Shown here piece by piece: positions 1 to 12,603 of a stretch of 64,000 nt of DNA. Position numbers and translations under genes: made by a program. The notes under the pieces are model-generated. The model made no database searches, was not told the DNA's origin, and saw only the letters and a program-made list of their open reading frames with translations. The first letter of the stretch is position 1; each line of letters opens with the position of its first letter. The stretch is taken from contig MU119218.1 in the NCBI GenBank assembly GCA_014904845.1, positions 306,774-370,773 on the forward strand. Reading direction: 5' to 3'. Origin of the DNA: Acephala macrosclerotiorum. Its lineage: Eukaryota; Ascomycota; Leotiomycetes; Helotiales; Mollisiaceae.

Positions 1-336
1 AGCCTGCTTTACGATGAGGTGAGGCATGGGCCGAGGCGAGGCCTCGTGGACATCGGATACCAATGGCAGCATTCAGGGGCTTGAGTAGCTCAAAGTCTAT
101 CGGACACCACTTTATTTCGCTTTCTTTTGCTTTCAGGGGTAAAGGGGTGAACGATCACGTGTGTTCGCATTTGTGTATGTGCTTCATCAATGTTCAGTAT
201 TCGTACAATCATTAATCCTGCCCCGAGGTAATCCTATACCAAAGTCCCCTGTATGACCAGACTCCAAATCAGATATGCATCGCAAACATCAATTATCCAC
301 GTAACCATCCCATTCCCATCCCATCCGAACCCAAAT
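1..336. other. Intergenic, 3' side of SMC2
   Basis: No convincing coding sequence. The stretch lies downstream of the SMC2 stop codon and probably holds its 3' UTR. Short open frames here lack similarity to anything I recognise. Confidence 0.5.
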
Positions 337-3300
337 TTACTTGAAGTCAGCAGCAGTAAGCGCCTGCACAACCGATGTACCCTCGGTAAATCGTGTCCTA
401 AAAATTCGGTTCGCGTTTACAAACATGCCGTCCTTCAAACTAACGACGATGAATTGACTGCCCTTGAATCTCGTCTTGATGAGTCGACCAATATTCTGAG
501 TATGTGAGAGATCTAGAGCTGCGTCGACTTCGTCGAGAATGTACATGGGTGCTGGCTTGAATTGGAGGAGAGCCATAATTAAAGAAATGGCGATGAGTGA
601 GCGTTGACCACCCGAGAGTTCCGTGAGACTTTGCTTCCATACTTTGCCTACGATGCATGTTAGTAACCAAAGTTGATTTGAAGAGATGACTGTTCACATA
701 CCTAGGGATACCTTGACCTCCAAGCCTTCGTTGATGGTCTTGCCCTCAGGAGGATCAAGCTTTGCAAAACTGCCTGGCAGCAGGTCCGCAAAAATTTCTC
801 CGAAGTCCTTGTTGACCTTCGTCCATGTCTCGTGGAGAGCCTTCTTTTTGTACTCATCCAAAGTAACAATTGTCTCCTCAATCTTCTTTTTGTCCCTAAT
901 GACTGTTCTCATCATGTTCTTCAGTGCAACTTCTTTCTTCTCAACACTGTCGATCATGTTCATGACCTTAGGGTTGATCTTCTTCTTCATACCCTGGAAT
1001 CGCTCAGTGAGGTTCCGGAGAGAGGCCTTGCATTCTGCAATGTTTTGTCCCTTGAAGTCGTATGGTGTACCAGTTCGGCCGAAGTTGTCCTTCTCGTCAG
1101 CTATCCACTCATGCTCCTTCTCCATGTGCGCCACGCTTTGAACAACAGTCTGTTGCTCTTTGTGGAACTTCTCGAGCTGATGGCCGAGCTTCTGCATTTC
1201 CAGGCTTTCTTCGGTGATTCGTGACGCCTTCGATCGGGATGCTTCTTCCAAGGACCGGAGCTCATCGTCAAATCCAGTCAGTTTTGCACGCTCATCATCA
1301 AGATGTGCTTGAGCGATATCGAGCGTATCCTGCATCTGGGATTGTTCGGATACCAATGCAGCAATCTCTTCTGCTTGGCCCTTTAGGGTCACCTCAACCT
1401 CTTGCAATTGCTCTTGAGCAGCCGCAAGATCACTGCCCACCTGTTCTGAGTCTAGACGAACACCCTGAAGCTCCTTCTGAAGAGCCTTGACCGACGCGGA
1501 GTCCTTCGTAAGCACCTTTCTCAAGGCATCCAGAGACTTCTGCAACTCGACCAGCTTGCCATCTTTGTTGTTGTCGAAGTCCTTCATATCTTTCTCGATA
1601 CGCTTGATATCTTTGTTGGCTTCGTCTTGTCGCTTCTTGGCTTCGACTAGATCAGTCTTCAGTTGCACGATTGAAGCTTTCATGTTCTCGACCTCCTGGA
1701 TGATTGACGAGGATGAGTTGCCACCAATCTGTTCCTCCGTGAGCTTAATCTCGTGTGACTTGAGATCGAGATCTTGCTTGATTCTCTTGGCTTGGTCAAG
1801 CTTCTTCTTCTCGCGAGCCATAGTTGCTTGAAGTTCAGCAAGAGTGGCTTCTTGAGTCTTCAACTCTTTCGTCAACTCATTGAGCTTCTGCAGAGTCACC
1901 AAGACACCGCTCGAGTTCGGCGAGCTACCACCAGATAGAGTTCCAGATGGATCGTATGAATCTCCCTCCAAAGTGATACTCTTCATTCGAACAGCAGGAT
2001 CGAAAGTCACTCTCTTAGCGGTCGTGGCGTCAGCACAGATCAAGGTGTTGCCGAAAACGTAGTCCATAGCAGTTGAGACTTCGTCGTCGTAGCCAATCAA
2101 TGATAATGCAAGGTCGACCTTTCCAGGAGCAATCTTCTGAGCCGCGCCAATCTTTTCAGCAGACGCTCTGAATGCAGCGATTTTGTTGAGAGGAATGATG
2201 GTCACACGCTTTCTGAGCTTGCCGTTCTGAAGCAGCTGTGTACCAGTGACTTCAGTGTCGACAACCACATTGTACAAACGACCACCAGCACAAATCTCAA
2301 GAGCTGTCCCAGCTTCAGTCCTTTCTTTGTCGAGAGTAAACAACGAAGCAACCAAGCCTTTAACCTTTGACCGATCGAAGTTTGGTGTTGGATCCGCATA
2401 GTTGAAGTCAATGTTAGCCACTTTTCGCTTCATGCCATCTGATTGCTCTCGGAGCTTTCTAATCGTCTGCTGAAGTGTGCTTTCTTGCTTGTACATCTCA
2501 TCTTCCTTTCCGGGCTCGAAACCAAGCTTACCCAATTCCTTCTCGAGCTTCTGTGCTTGCGTGCGAAGGCCCTCGAGATCATTGAGGAGACCTGCATTCT
2601 GCTCTTTGGCCTTCTTGGCTCGAGGTTCCTCTTCCTTGATGCGCTTCTCGAGATGAGTGATCTTCAGCTTGGCTTGTTCCTGCTCTGTCGATGCAGCGCT
2701 GGCTCGATTCCTGGCGTCTTGAAGTTGGCCTTGGTATCCACTTTCCTGGCCCTCTTTGGAAGCGACTCCAGTCTGGAGCGTCTGAAGCAACTCTTCCTTG
2801 GTCTCTGCCTCCTGGCTCTGCTTCTCAAGTTCTTCCTTCGCTTTGTCATATTGAGCCTGGATCTTTTCGTAAATCTTGGTCTTTTGCTTCAGAAGAGTCT
2901 CCAGCTCGGAGACGGTCTTTTGAATCGTAGACTTTCGATCCTTCTCTTCGGCCATACTTGATTTCTTCAAGTCCATGACGGTTGACAAACGCACAAGCTC
3001 ATTTGAGTGCTTCTTCACTTCTTCCGCCAAAGCTTGTGCCTTGCCTCCCTTCTTCATCTCTTTATCCCTTTGGGCCTTGACTCTTGTGACGTCCTCCGCC
3101 AGGTTCTCGATTTCATTCTTCAACCTGACAGCGTTGTCTTCGAGATCCCTTTGTCGTTGTTTCTTGGCCTCCAGGTCTCCAGCTGATTTCTCGAGTTTCT
3201 CCTGGTTCTTGACGTAGTCGTGTGCGACCACCACCCTAGTCAATCGCTCAAGATCGTTCTGTGTTTGTTGGAAATCCAGGAACGCTCGTTTCTCCGTCCG

Positions 3301-4075
3301 TAATTTCTCCAGCTTCGGCTCAATCTCCTCTCTGAGTAATTCTGTGATCTCCTGGACCTTCATCTCCTTCTTGGCCATGGTTTTGAAGGCCTTGTCCCTC
3401 CGGTCCTCAAACATGCGTGTACCAGCCGCTTCTTCAATCATGGCCAAAATCTCGACCGCCTTCATATTCAGCACTTTCGTGATTCGGCCTTGCATAATGA
3501 GGAAATTGGGATTGTTGATATTCAATCCAACGGACTGGAATAGATTCTGGACTGTCTGCTGCTGTGCTCGGTGTCCATTGATGAGGTACTTGCTCGTTCC
3601 TCCCAAAACAATCTGCCGCGTAACACTGATTTGTGCATATTCCTCGAAGCCGATCGGAGACTTCTTCTTGTCGCGGTTGTCGAAGACTATTGTGACACTT
3701 GCTTTGGTGACTCCTGCTTGTCCACGCTTGTAGATCAAATCCTATTCGGATTAGTACATAGTTTGGCATAGCATAGGAGCAGTGTTTACCTGAAGATTTT
3801 GGGCTCGAACAGTTGTCAACTGTGTGATGCCCAAACAAAAACACAGACTGTCTAATATATTACTCTTGCCACTTCCATTGAGGCCTGTAATCGAATTGAA
3901 GGAATCTGCGAATCATCAGCACTGTATTCGTCGTCCTGCTTTCGTCGCAAGTCTCACCATCCCAACCCGAAATAACGGTGCGTACAGCGTACGACTTGAA
4001 ACCCTGCGCCTATTAGCAGATTTCATGAATATTAGAAGAGTCGCATACATCGATAATAACCTCCACGATTCTCAT
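337..4075 (-). CDS. smc2: SMC2, condensin core ATPase
   Basis: Condensin SMC subunit that pairs with SMC4 to compact mitotic chromosomes by ATP-driven loop extrusion. Five exons on the minus strand: 4075-4049, 4003-3958, 3905-3790, 3741-702, 647-337, giving 1179 aa, the normal SMC2 length. The start codon is chosen because it gives the canonical SMC2 opening [14 protein letters not shown] across intron 1. The Walker A motif GLNGSGKSN lies near residues 32-40. A short exon after the stretch ending AQNLQ leads to [10 protein letters not shown], which is SMC2-typical. Long coiled coils flank a hinge near residues 520-680 ([16 protein letters not shown] and following). The C-terminal exon carries the ABC signature LSGGQR near residue 1085 and Walker [12 protein letters not shown]. 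Intron 648-701 is required, because reading through it hits a stop just after VSLG. The gene is divergent from the thioesterase gene at 4325, with only about 250 bp between the start codons. Confidence 0.97.
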
Positions 4076-4324
4076 TTTAGCGTTGCGGCGACGTCGTCGC
4101 TGGCGGTGGTTGAATTTGTCGAATTTATTCGTCTTTATTTACAAAACACGCCGCGAGTAAACAGCGACACGCCTAGCTGGTTACGCGATTGCTTGGCGCG
4201 CTAGTATTGATTGGGCCAAATGGTAAGCCTCGGCTTCGTCCTCGGCTCTTTGAATACCCTACCTAGGTAGATATCAATCTCACAATGGATCTTACATCTA
4301 TCAACAACTTCAAAATCAACGGAT
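4076..4324. promoter_or_regulatory. Shared divergent promoter smc2 / thioesterase
   Basis: Only 249 bp separate the two start codons, so both genes must be driven from this interval. Transcription in both directions is inferred from gene orientation; no core element is obvious. Confidence 0.5.
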
Positions 4325-4350
4325 ATGGCACCTCAAAAGACGAAGGTTAA
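4285..4350 (+). promoter_or_regulatory. Upstream ORF overlapping the thioesterase start
   Basis: A 21-codon upstream ORF begins at an ATG 40 nt before the main start, in another frame, and stops at 4350. Its stop codon is followed after one base by an ATG at 4352 that is codon 10 of the main frame. This is a layout suited to termination-reinitiation. Translation of the uORF is not shown by sequence alone. Confidence 0.4.
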
Positions 4351-5697
4351 TATGGCTGGGGTAGCGGAAGGGAAGGAGTTGATCGGAGTGCCAACAGATG
4401 ACGATGTTTCGTCTGAGGATAGAGTGAAGGCGTTATTCTTTAGCTCGATGAGCGAGGATATGTACCAGGTATGTGATTCGATGCTTACTGGTTTTGTAAT
4501 TAATACTTTAATCTTTCGTCAATGTCTATTACGTTCACGGTTTCTTACATTCCATGTCTATTGCGTTTTGAACCTCTGTTTTCTTCAGGCACTCTGTTAT
4601 ATGTTATCTTCTACAACTGTGGTTCCGAATGCATGATCAACGGTGGGACATTCACAAAGCCTCAAATGTTCTAGCATCAAATGTCCTAGCTTCAAATGCC
4701 CCAGTTTCACTCTAGGGCAGGTGATAGTGCCGGACTGCGAATTCATCCAATAATCGTTTCTTTGTTTGCATTCCAGCCATTATGCCGAAAATTAGGTGCT
4801 ATTTTATGGATCCGAGAAGTCTAGGCGCAGGAGAATCAGATACTGCTCTCTTCAAACCAAGTTCTTCGTCAAGGCAGGCCAGCATCCATCCAATCTGTTC
4901 CAAGAAGGATCAAAGATTTCATCTCTTACCAGACCCATCATACTTCACTTGACTTGCAAGCTCTTAAGAACCACAAATTAACGCTTTTGCACACAGGGCT
5001 GGGCCGCATCTCTCCTCCGAGAAGACCTCCAACTTATCTCCGCATCCAAAGACCCCGGCAAAACAGTCTTCAGATACACCGTGAAGCCAGGCCACTGCAA
5101 CCGACTCGGGAACTTACACGGTGGCTGCACTTCAACTATCTTGTGAGTATAATCCTTTTCCATCTCTCGATATTTTTGTTCTCCTCAGATTCTCCAAATG
5201 AACAAGCCCACAAACTTACCTCTCCATAGCGATCTCGCAACAACCACAGCCCTCGCCCCAATCGCAAAACCTGGCTGTACGTCCCTGGCTCTCCCCTCCC
5301 CAGCCCCTCTCTCATCCGCCATCCCCTCCACCCACGATAACCCCTTTCACCCTTCCCCATCCCCACAACCCCATACTGACCAACAATAGATTGGGCATAC
5401 GCAGGCGTCTCCCGAACCCTAAACGTAACCTACCTCCGCCCCATCCCCGAAGGCGAAACAGTCCTAGTAGAAAGTGAGGTGGTACATGCTGGACGACGAC
5501 TGTGCAGTTTGATGGGGGTGATGAAGAGGGAGAGGGATGGGGCTGTTATGGCTACTTGTGAGCATGGTAAAGGTACGTTTTCGATCTCTTTTCGTTGTTC
5601 TGAGGTGAGGAGTGGGGAGGAGGAATAGAGAGATGAGAGATGAGGGCTAATGTGCGGGGTTACAGTTAGTATTGATCCTGAGGTTCCTAAGTTATGA
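4325..5697 (+). CDS. Hotdog-fold (PaaI/ACOT13-like) thioesterase
   Basis: Predicted acyl-CoA thioesterase-superfamily protein, 183 aa, five exons: 4325-4468, 4997-5142, 5230-5276, 5390-5572, 5666-5697. All joins keep frame. The middle of the protein contains RLGNLHGGCTSTIFDLATT, the HGG-centred motif of the PaaI/THEM2 hotdog clan, in which the Asp of IFD is the usual catalytic acid. It is followed by the strand-rich segment SRTLNVTYLRPIPEGETV, typical of the hotdog beta sheet. The first 45 or so residues are not conserved in my memory of the family and may be a leader. Intron 1 is unusually long for this locus (528 nt) and carries a 15-bp tandem repeat. The physiological substrate cannot be read from the sequence. 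The family call is firm; a specific function is not. Confidence 0.85.
4662..4706 (+). repeat. Three tandem 15-bp units in intron 1
   Basis: Three consecutive 15-mers (4662-4676, 4677-4691, 4692-4706) share the core TCAAATGtcCTAGct with a few substitutions. They lie inside the long first intron of the thioesterase gene. The third copy is the most diverged. Confidence 0.8.
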
Positions 5698-6756
5698 GGC
5701 GCAGAGGAATACAGAGACGAATTAGAAGGAAGCAGAAATTAGGATATACGATATACATTCTAGAAGAAGACGATAGATAGAAATGCTAAAGATGCTCTAG
5801 ATATCGAAGAATCGCTTAGCCGTCAAGCACAGAGACGGACAAGTGTGTCGCAGTCTCAAGAAAGCCATCGTCGATTATCCTTCTTCCTACATTTCCCCCC
5901 ACATGATAACCTCCGTCCCATTCACCTGCAACTCAACATAAACTTGCACCCTTTATCTTTGACACACCACTAAGTAGGCGCTGAGAAATACTTCCGCCCC
6001 ATCACCTATCCACCTTTCTCCCATAACTGCAAGTGCAAGAAATCACCACCGTCTTTCACATGCCACCCCCTTTTTCCCCTTTCCCCTTTCCCCTCCTCCC
6101 GCTTATCCGCCAACAACCAATCTTCTATACTTTCACATGTCCCTCCCGATGCGCTCTTTTTCATTCATGCATTTCTTATCTCGCATCATTATTGCATCCA
6201 ATTCAACAATATCGATGTCGGTAGGCAATCGTGCTCAACAAGATGTCACATTTGCATCTGATCGAAGTATGACGTGTAGAGGGTTTCGTTGGGAAGGCGA
6301 AAGGATTGAGGAGGCACCAGCATGTGATATTACATACGGTAGTGAGTGGTCGAGTGTCACCGACCACGGGCTGTCCCGTTGTGGCGTCACTTGTGTCCTG
6401 AGTTAGGACTCGTGGTGGGAGGTTCTCTCCGAATGGATGATGAAGGTCCTCAAATCACAACGTTCACTCGAAATCATAGAAAAGTGTATTTTGGTCAGTG
6501 GTATCTTGTATTTCAATGTATACCTAATCTCAGGCCCGTAGGCTCTCTTTCGCACCTGTCCATCTCACCCCAATCCCAAATGTGTTACAACCATGAGATA
6601 CAAGGAGCGCAATGCTCTCGCTTATCGAGAGATAAAATAAAGAAGTGACCCTCCAAACGCCACGTCTAATTCGAATCCCACGCTCAGTAATAAACAAATG
6701 CAATTTTTTCTCTCGCCAAAAGACATCCCTCATTAAACCATACATTCATAGCAAGC
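5698..6756. other. Convergent intergenic region
   Basis: About 1 kb between two convergent genes. It presumably holds both 3' UTRs. It is rich in pyrimidine tracts around 6060-6110. The open frames here (for example 6137-6406) show no protein-like features and I do not call a gene. Confidence 0.5.
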
Positions 6757-8219
6757 TTAAGCAGCATCAGCAGATGCGACGGGCTCTGCTATGCGTGTAA
6801 CTTGGCTTCCAGCTCGGATGATCTTCTTGCCAGCTGAGTCGGAAACAAAGGAGATGTCCTTGTTTTCCCGTTGTGCCCGCTTCCAGATCTCAACTTCGCA
6901 ACCTCCACGGATGACACCGACACGCATTGTAGAGAGCAAGTTGTGTGCGGCGTTGGAGTGGTTGTAGACACCACCGTTGAAGATGGCGGTAGCGTCCTTG
7001 CCAATACCGGAGGTGATAAGAGCCTTTCCACCTGGGTGATCCTTGATGAAGTCGGTGACATCGTGGACAACACCAGCGACAGCAACGAGGGCACGACCAT
7101 TCTTGGCTTCGGTTTGATACTCGTCCCAGTCAATGATTGGAAGTTGTTCGAGAGGAATACCCCAGTCGAGAGTTTGTCTCTTCTGGTCGAGCTTCTTTTG
7201 CAGTTGCTGAAGACGGCCCTTCTCGATTTCGTTTTGCTTGAATTGCTTCAAGTCATAGGCGAGGCCGAGTTGCTTCCAGATCCAGATAGACCACTTGGTA
7301 GGGTCATATTGATGCCATTCGATAGCATTGCGGTAGTCCGAGGGGAACTCGTGGTGGAAGTTGTGGTAACCCTCGCCCAAGGTAACAAGAGCAGTGATGA
7401 CGTGGTCTCGAGGAGAGTTGCGGTCGTCGAATGGCTGGTCACCGAGCCAGTGGGCCAAAGAGTTGACGCAGAAGGTGGCTTGTTGAACAAAGAAGATGCG
7501 GAGGATACCAGCGTAGATGAATCCACCCATCCAGTCTCCCCATCCAAGGCCAGTGACAAGGCAGGGGAAGATCATGCCCATGAAGATGACGGTCTTGATG
7601 TAGTTGCGGTGTTGCCAGACGACGACTGGGTCATCGTTCAAGTCGGAGATGTCGGTACGTCCGATACGCTTAGGGTTCTGCTTCATGATCATCCATCCGA
7701 TGTGGGAGTAGAGGAGACCCTTGCGGACGGAGTATGGGTCCTTGTCGGTATCGGTGTATCTGTGGTGGGCTCTGTGATCTCTTGACCACCATCGGATTGA
7801 ACCTTCGACGGCACCACCACCAACAGCTGCGAGGAAAATCTTTAGGGGTAATCTCGCAGAGTATGATGTGTGTGCCCAAAGTCTGTGGTAACCTGGGAGT
7901 AGGACGTCAGTAGGTGATACGAAGCGCGTGTGGGGATGTGCATAATACCGGCTGTGATTCCAAGACCAGTCATGAAATAGTAAGCAATAGCCCAGATGGC
8001 CGTCTTCAACTGCAGAGGAGTCCAGTATGCGGCTACCAGACCGTAAATTGGCAGACCAACAATGAGGGTGACGTTCAGCCAGTTTACGTGCTTGAACCAG
8101 TTGGATTTGGTAATGGGCTCCTCGGTGATGTGAGGCTTCTTGGGGTCGTACTTCCTGTTGCGGTTGGGCTCTGATGGCTTTGCCATCGAGGTGGGAGCTT
8201 GCGCAGCTTGAGAGGCCAT
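6757..8219 (-). CDS. ole1: Delta-9 acyl-CoA desaturase with C-terminal cytochrome b5
   Basis: Stearoyl-CoA 9-desaturase that introduces the first double bond into palmitoyl- and stearoyl-CoA in the ER membrane. Two exons (8219-7949 and 7892-6757, 56-nt intron) give 468 aa. The start at 8219 opens [15 protein letters not shown], in a pyrimidine-rich leader. All three histidine boxes are present: HRLWAH (about residues 93-98), HRAHH (130-134) and HNFHH (about 268-272). Hydrophobic membrane segments lie between them. The C-terminal third is a cytochrome b5 domain with the haem-binding HPGG near residue 374 and a second ligand in [11 protein letters not shown]. This b5 fusion is the hallmark of fungal Ole1 and makes the enzyme self-sufficient for electrons. 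The intron interrupts the first histidine region ([11 protein letters not shown]). No near neighbour shares its pathway. Confidence 0.96.
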
Positions 8220-11200
8220 GGTTGTGTAATGGCAAAGGAAGAGGAGTGTCGTGAAGAGAGAAAGAAGTTGGTCGGGAGGCGGAGAGTTATAAAGATCCAA
8301 GTGTTTCAAATGCACTAAGCCCTGGTCGTAGTCGGCAACGTTTTTTTGCGAGGAGTGAGGAGGGGCCAGAGGGGATTGAGGCTAGGTTGTTGAGATCGGT
8401 GGGGAAGCTAGCGCTGGGTCCAGCGATATCCAGGATGGTCTTCTTCTTCACGCTCCGACTTCTCCCAATTGATGGGGCTCGAATGGACGGAAGGATTGGC
8501 TGCGACTAGATCTGCGCGTCCAGAACGAATGATTATTTCTGCAATTATCACGAGTGAATTTGCAGCGTTCCGAGGATGAATGCCGCGTGCTCTCCCCAGC
8601 GTCTGTCTTTTGTTGGGAAAATCAGGGTCTCGATAAAGGTGGAAAGCTTGGACCGCCACAACACTCAGAGGAAGGCGCGTCAATAACAGGATATCGCACT
8701 CTTCAGATGCCACACCCATAAGCCCGGAATTTGGGGATTTTTCGAATGTCAGATGTCAGAGTATTGTTCAGCGTTGTTCAAGATTTGTTATCAAAGTATC
8801 CAAGCATCGTAGGCGTGACGAAGTCTGTTCGTCCGATGTTCAACGGGAAAATAAACTTCCCACACGTTTTCACGAATGGAATTTCAGGGTCCACCTACCT
8901 GAATGCCATGTTTGCCCTGCATTGCGGTCCCTTTCCTTTGGAAAATATACCCCCCCTTTTTTGTTCATTCTTGTATTGTGATGTATACTGGCTGGCATAT
9001 GCCTTCTTTGCTATTACTTTCACTCCTGATTTTCTTGTTTCCATGTGTTTTTTCTGCTGCTTCAACTCCTGCCTCGTCATTGTTTGGCGCAATGTCAAAG
9101 ACAATCATGCAGGTCCGCCGCAGTGCCACATCTGGCCACATGGAAAATAGCCTCCAATCAAACGTCGGATATGGCTCCTTCCTTCCCGTAATAAGATTAG
9201 CGCGGGAAAAAATGTTGGGACTCGGTTCCAGGTTTGGAATGTTCCAAAGTTCCTCGCTGCCGCCACCGGCACTCGCCACTTTGCTTCTCCACATTTTGCA
9301 AGATCCAGCAGCTTTTGAAAGGTTGGGGGTGGACGAAGACGAAGACCGAGGTTGTTGTTGCCACTTGAAATCACCGTCGGCTTGCGAGGCTCAACGACCG
9401 GAAACCACGGATATTTGTAACGCAGTAGGAGAGCGTACCTGCAGTGTTTCAGGGAATCGAACTCCAATAAGGTTTTTGCTGGCAAGTGACACAACAGAAG
9501 CTCTTCTCGGCTCCCATATTACCGTATTCGGACGCGGCACCTCCTGAATGCCTCCTGCGTACGAATTTTGCTGTACGATTCCCTTCTTCGTTCTCGTGTC
9601 ATTTGCTTTTCTGCACTCTATAATTGTCGTTACGAGATTGGCCAGCTCTTGGGAAGTTCCAGAGGCCAAGTGGCTGGGGATTGCTTCTTGTATATTCTAG
9701 CACAATCATGCACCCAATACATTACTCCCGAGTTACTTTCCCTTTTCTGTCATTTCCAAAAGAAACGTCATAATCTGCATATCATTGGCCAACACTCCTT
9801 TATTCTCCTGCGGCCGCAACCATCTATGACTTCGGCCCCTTTTTCTCAAGCCCTCCGAAATACCCTCGTCACGTGAATCCTCACATCCTCATCCCCAAAT
9901 CTATTTCTGGAACTCTTCATCCTCCTGACGAAGTCTCAGCCTTGCATTATCACTAAGAATTAGATCCTCTCGTGAGTTCTAGATCTCGACTGGAGTCTTG
10001 GCTGTATCATGTCTCTGATCAGCCACAGCTGATCGAGGCTGGAGTCGAAAGGTGCCGATCCTTTCTTACATCGCTTATTTTTGAGCCTCATCGCCGAAGA
10101 CCCTTCTCGGCCGTGTGGGCGGAGGTAAGGGCGAGGTCATTTATGCAGAGTCATATATAATGGAGTTGGGGAAGCAGATATGATTTTTGCATCAAGCAGC
10201 TTTCAAATCCTCTCCAAGCGATCAGAGATCACTCAAAAACATAAGAGCCGGACTGAGATCAAGAAGACCATCTGCCGAAAACTGCTACCTCCTTTTCTCC
10301 ATGTTTCGGTACTTCGTTAACACGGTACAGGGCTTCAAAGCATCTATCGAGACACACGGTATCACAGCCGAACCTCGAAACGACGTGGTACACGCGATAT
10401 CGACAAACCCAGAGAATACCGGATTCGCAATCTACTAGAACCTCAACGATCCGCACTAGTGAACCTCATCACATCCGGGCAGGCAAGCAACTTCATCTCC
10501 CAACACCGCAGGAACCAGGCAACGGGACAAAGTCACGGATACCTGGAATATCTGGACACTAAAGCCAGCTTTACACCAGCGACTTTCAAATATACTTTCA
10601 AACTTACGCACAGGACACTACCACCTTCTTCGGACTCCTGATAGCCATATTCCAAGAGTTCCCTCTGCAACTCTGGTCCCGCATTCCCGTCCCGTGTTCT
10701 TGCTAACTCGAGTCTTCCAGGCTGGCTACCGAGTTGCTGCTCCCGGGCCTTGACACTGTGATATGGTTTCGCGGAGTTCGATGGGCCTCCTGGCCATGCC
10801 GACAGGCACATACGCGGGATTCTGGACCGAAACGACTTCCCGATTCCTTGGACATCTGCTCTGGACCTATCTCCCGAACTCGAACGAAGCAACCTCCCGC
10901 GGTCCTGCACTGGAGGCCTGCTTCACCTTCTCCAATTTTGTCCGCTCCTATGTTCCAGGTCTACCATCACTGATCATTCCACAGAATCTCTTCTGGCCAC
11001 CATTCAAAGCACCGGCTTTCTGACGGATGAATCATCTTCACATATCACTCCAAATCCTTCCCAATATATTTAATTGGTGAGTCCCCCAACGAACCTACTA
11101 AAGACACGACAGATCCTTGAAATACTATGGCTACACAATCTACTTTGAATATCAAAACTACCCTAGATAGGCATTCCCAACTCTTTACAACCTTCTTCTA

Positions 11201-12603
11201 GTGTTCGGGTTTCTTCCCTTGGATCTTTCCCCTGGACTCGCACCTAAAAGCCAACATTAGATCTTCGACGAAAGCCGTAAGTATCCTAAGGCCATTAGTT
11301 GATTAGGGCGAACAGGATGAACGGTAACCCAAGGACGGCTTCTTCGGAACGAAACATGTATGACATAGCAATGGATGCTTGATGTCTTCGAAGTTCTTCG
11401 TTTTAAACTCCCTGGCGCATGGATCTGGATTCTGGAAACCGACTGACCTTTGTTCTGGATTGGTCCTTGTTACTTGACCGGATTTTCTAGTGAGCAGGAG
11501 CACCTTCCGGGTTGGGCCTGTTGAGCACATTCCAGGATATACTGACTCACGTCTACTGTGCCTTTACCCAAGGAATGGACCTCCTGGATCTTTCCTCATT
11601 CTTGGTCCCTTCTCTATCTCAAACTGTACCTCCCCTTTACTCGACCCCAAAGCTAACACCAGGGCAGAGCTCATCATCTAACAGACGTGACCAATCTTAC
11701 TTGTTTGAACGCAGCCAAATATCACCTAGACAATTGTAAGTCATCCCTGGAAAGTGCTCATCAGTCTATAGGTTCTTTTCCACTCCAACGCCGACTTTCA
11801 AGGTCGGCAACCCATCATTTTCCCAAGGTCAGTGGTTCAATCTAGTGTGTGAAATCTGTTCTTTCTGGCTGATACCGGCATCTCCACCATTCGACTCCGT
11901 ACTCTTTACTTCAGCGCAACAATAAGTACATCGACAATAGATCGCAGGTGCTCAATTTAGCGACCCAGATACTCAGATAAGTTGCACCCTCTTTCTTCCC
12001 AAAATTTCTCTTTCTTAATAATACCTAAATTAGGTTCTATCAGACTCGCTAGACTCGAGCTTACTCCAATCAAATTCTTCTCCAAACCCGTCAATTCCTT
12101 CAACTCCTCAATCTGCAGTTTCAAACCTCGCATCTTCTTCATATCTTTTACCTCATCCCAAAACCTTTTATCTTCATCTCAGTCTTGCCCAATTGTTCCA
12201 TCAGTCCTACTCCGAACAGACCTCTATCGAAGTCCCTGGGTCTGCTCATAGAGAGTAGACAGATGATCTTCTACTAACACACCCTTGCTCTTCTCCACTA
12301 CGCTCGTTTCGCTCGTCAAAACACCTTTTGCGATTAAGCTGGACTCGTTAGTGGAGAGCTATTCCATCTCAGTTTTCCTTCGCGTTCGCGTTTCTTACTT
12401 TGCTTATCATGGTGATAGACAGGTGCTGACGTCAGCGTGTGTTCGTCTCCTATCACCATCATCTATCTCACACCTACATCATTCTAAGATCGCAATACAA
12501 AATCTCCTGTTTAGCACTTCATCGTTGAATGAACTTTTCCTTTCCGTTCAAGTGCCCGAACTTTTCTGCTGGGACCAACTTCTACCAAAGCAAATTTGCA
12601 AAA
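8220..12603. other. Gene-poor 4.4-kb stretch upstream of ole1
   Basis: No convincing protein gene. The part next to ole1 (8220-9500) should contain its promoter and 5' UTR. At 10180-11100 there is a stretch with several overlapping short open frames. It also has an intron-like 3' end at 10701-10720 (TGCTAAC followed by CTTCCAG), so a spliced non-coding transcript or a long 5' leader is possible but unproven. The open frame 12285-13208 is mainly an extension of the real exon at its 3' end. Confidence 0.4.

Noticed and set aside
6871..7785. 304-codon open frame on the plus strand
   Set aside because: It is the antisense of the conserved ole1 coding region; its Asp/Val-rich composition reflects the codon usage of the real gene.
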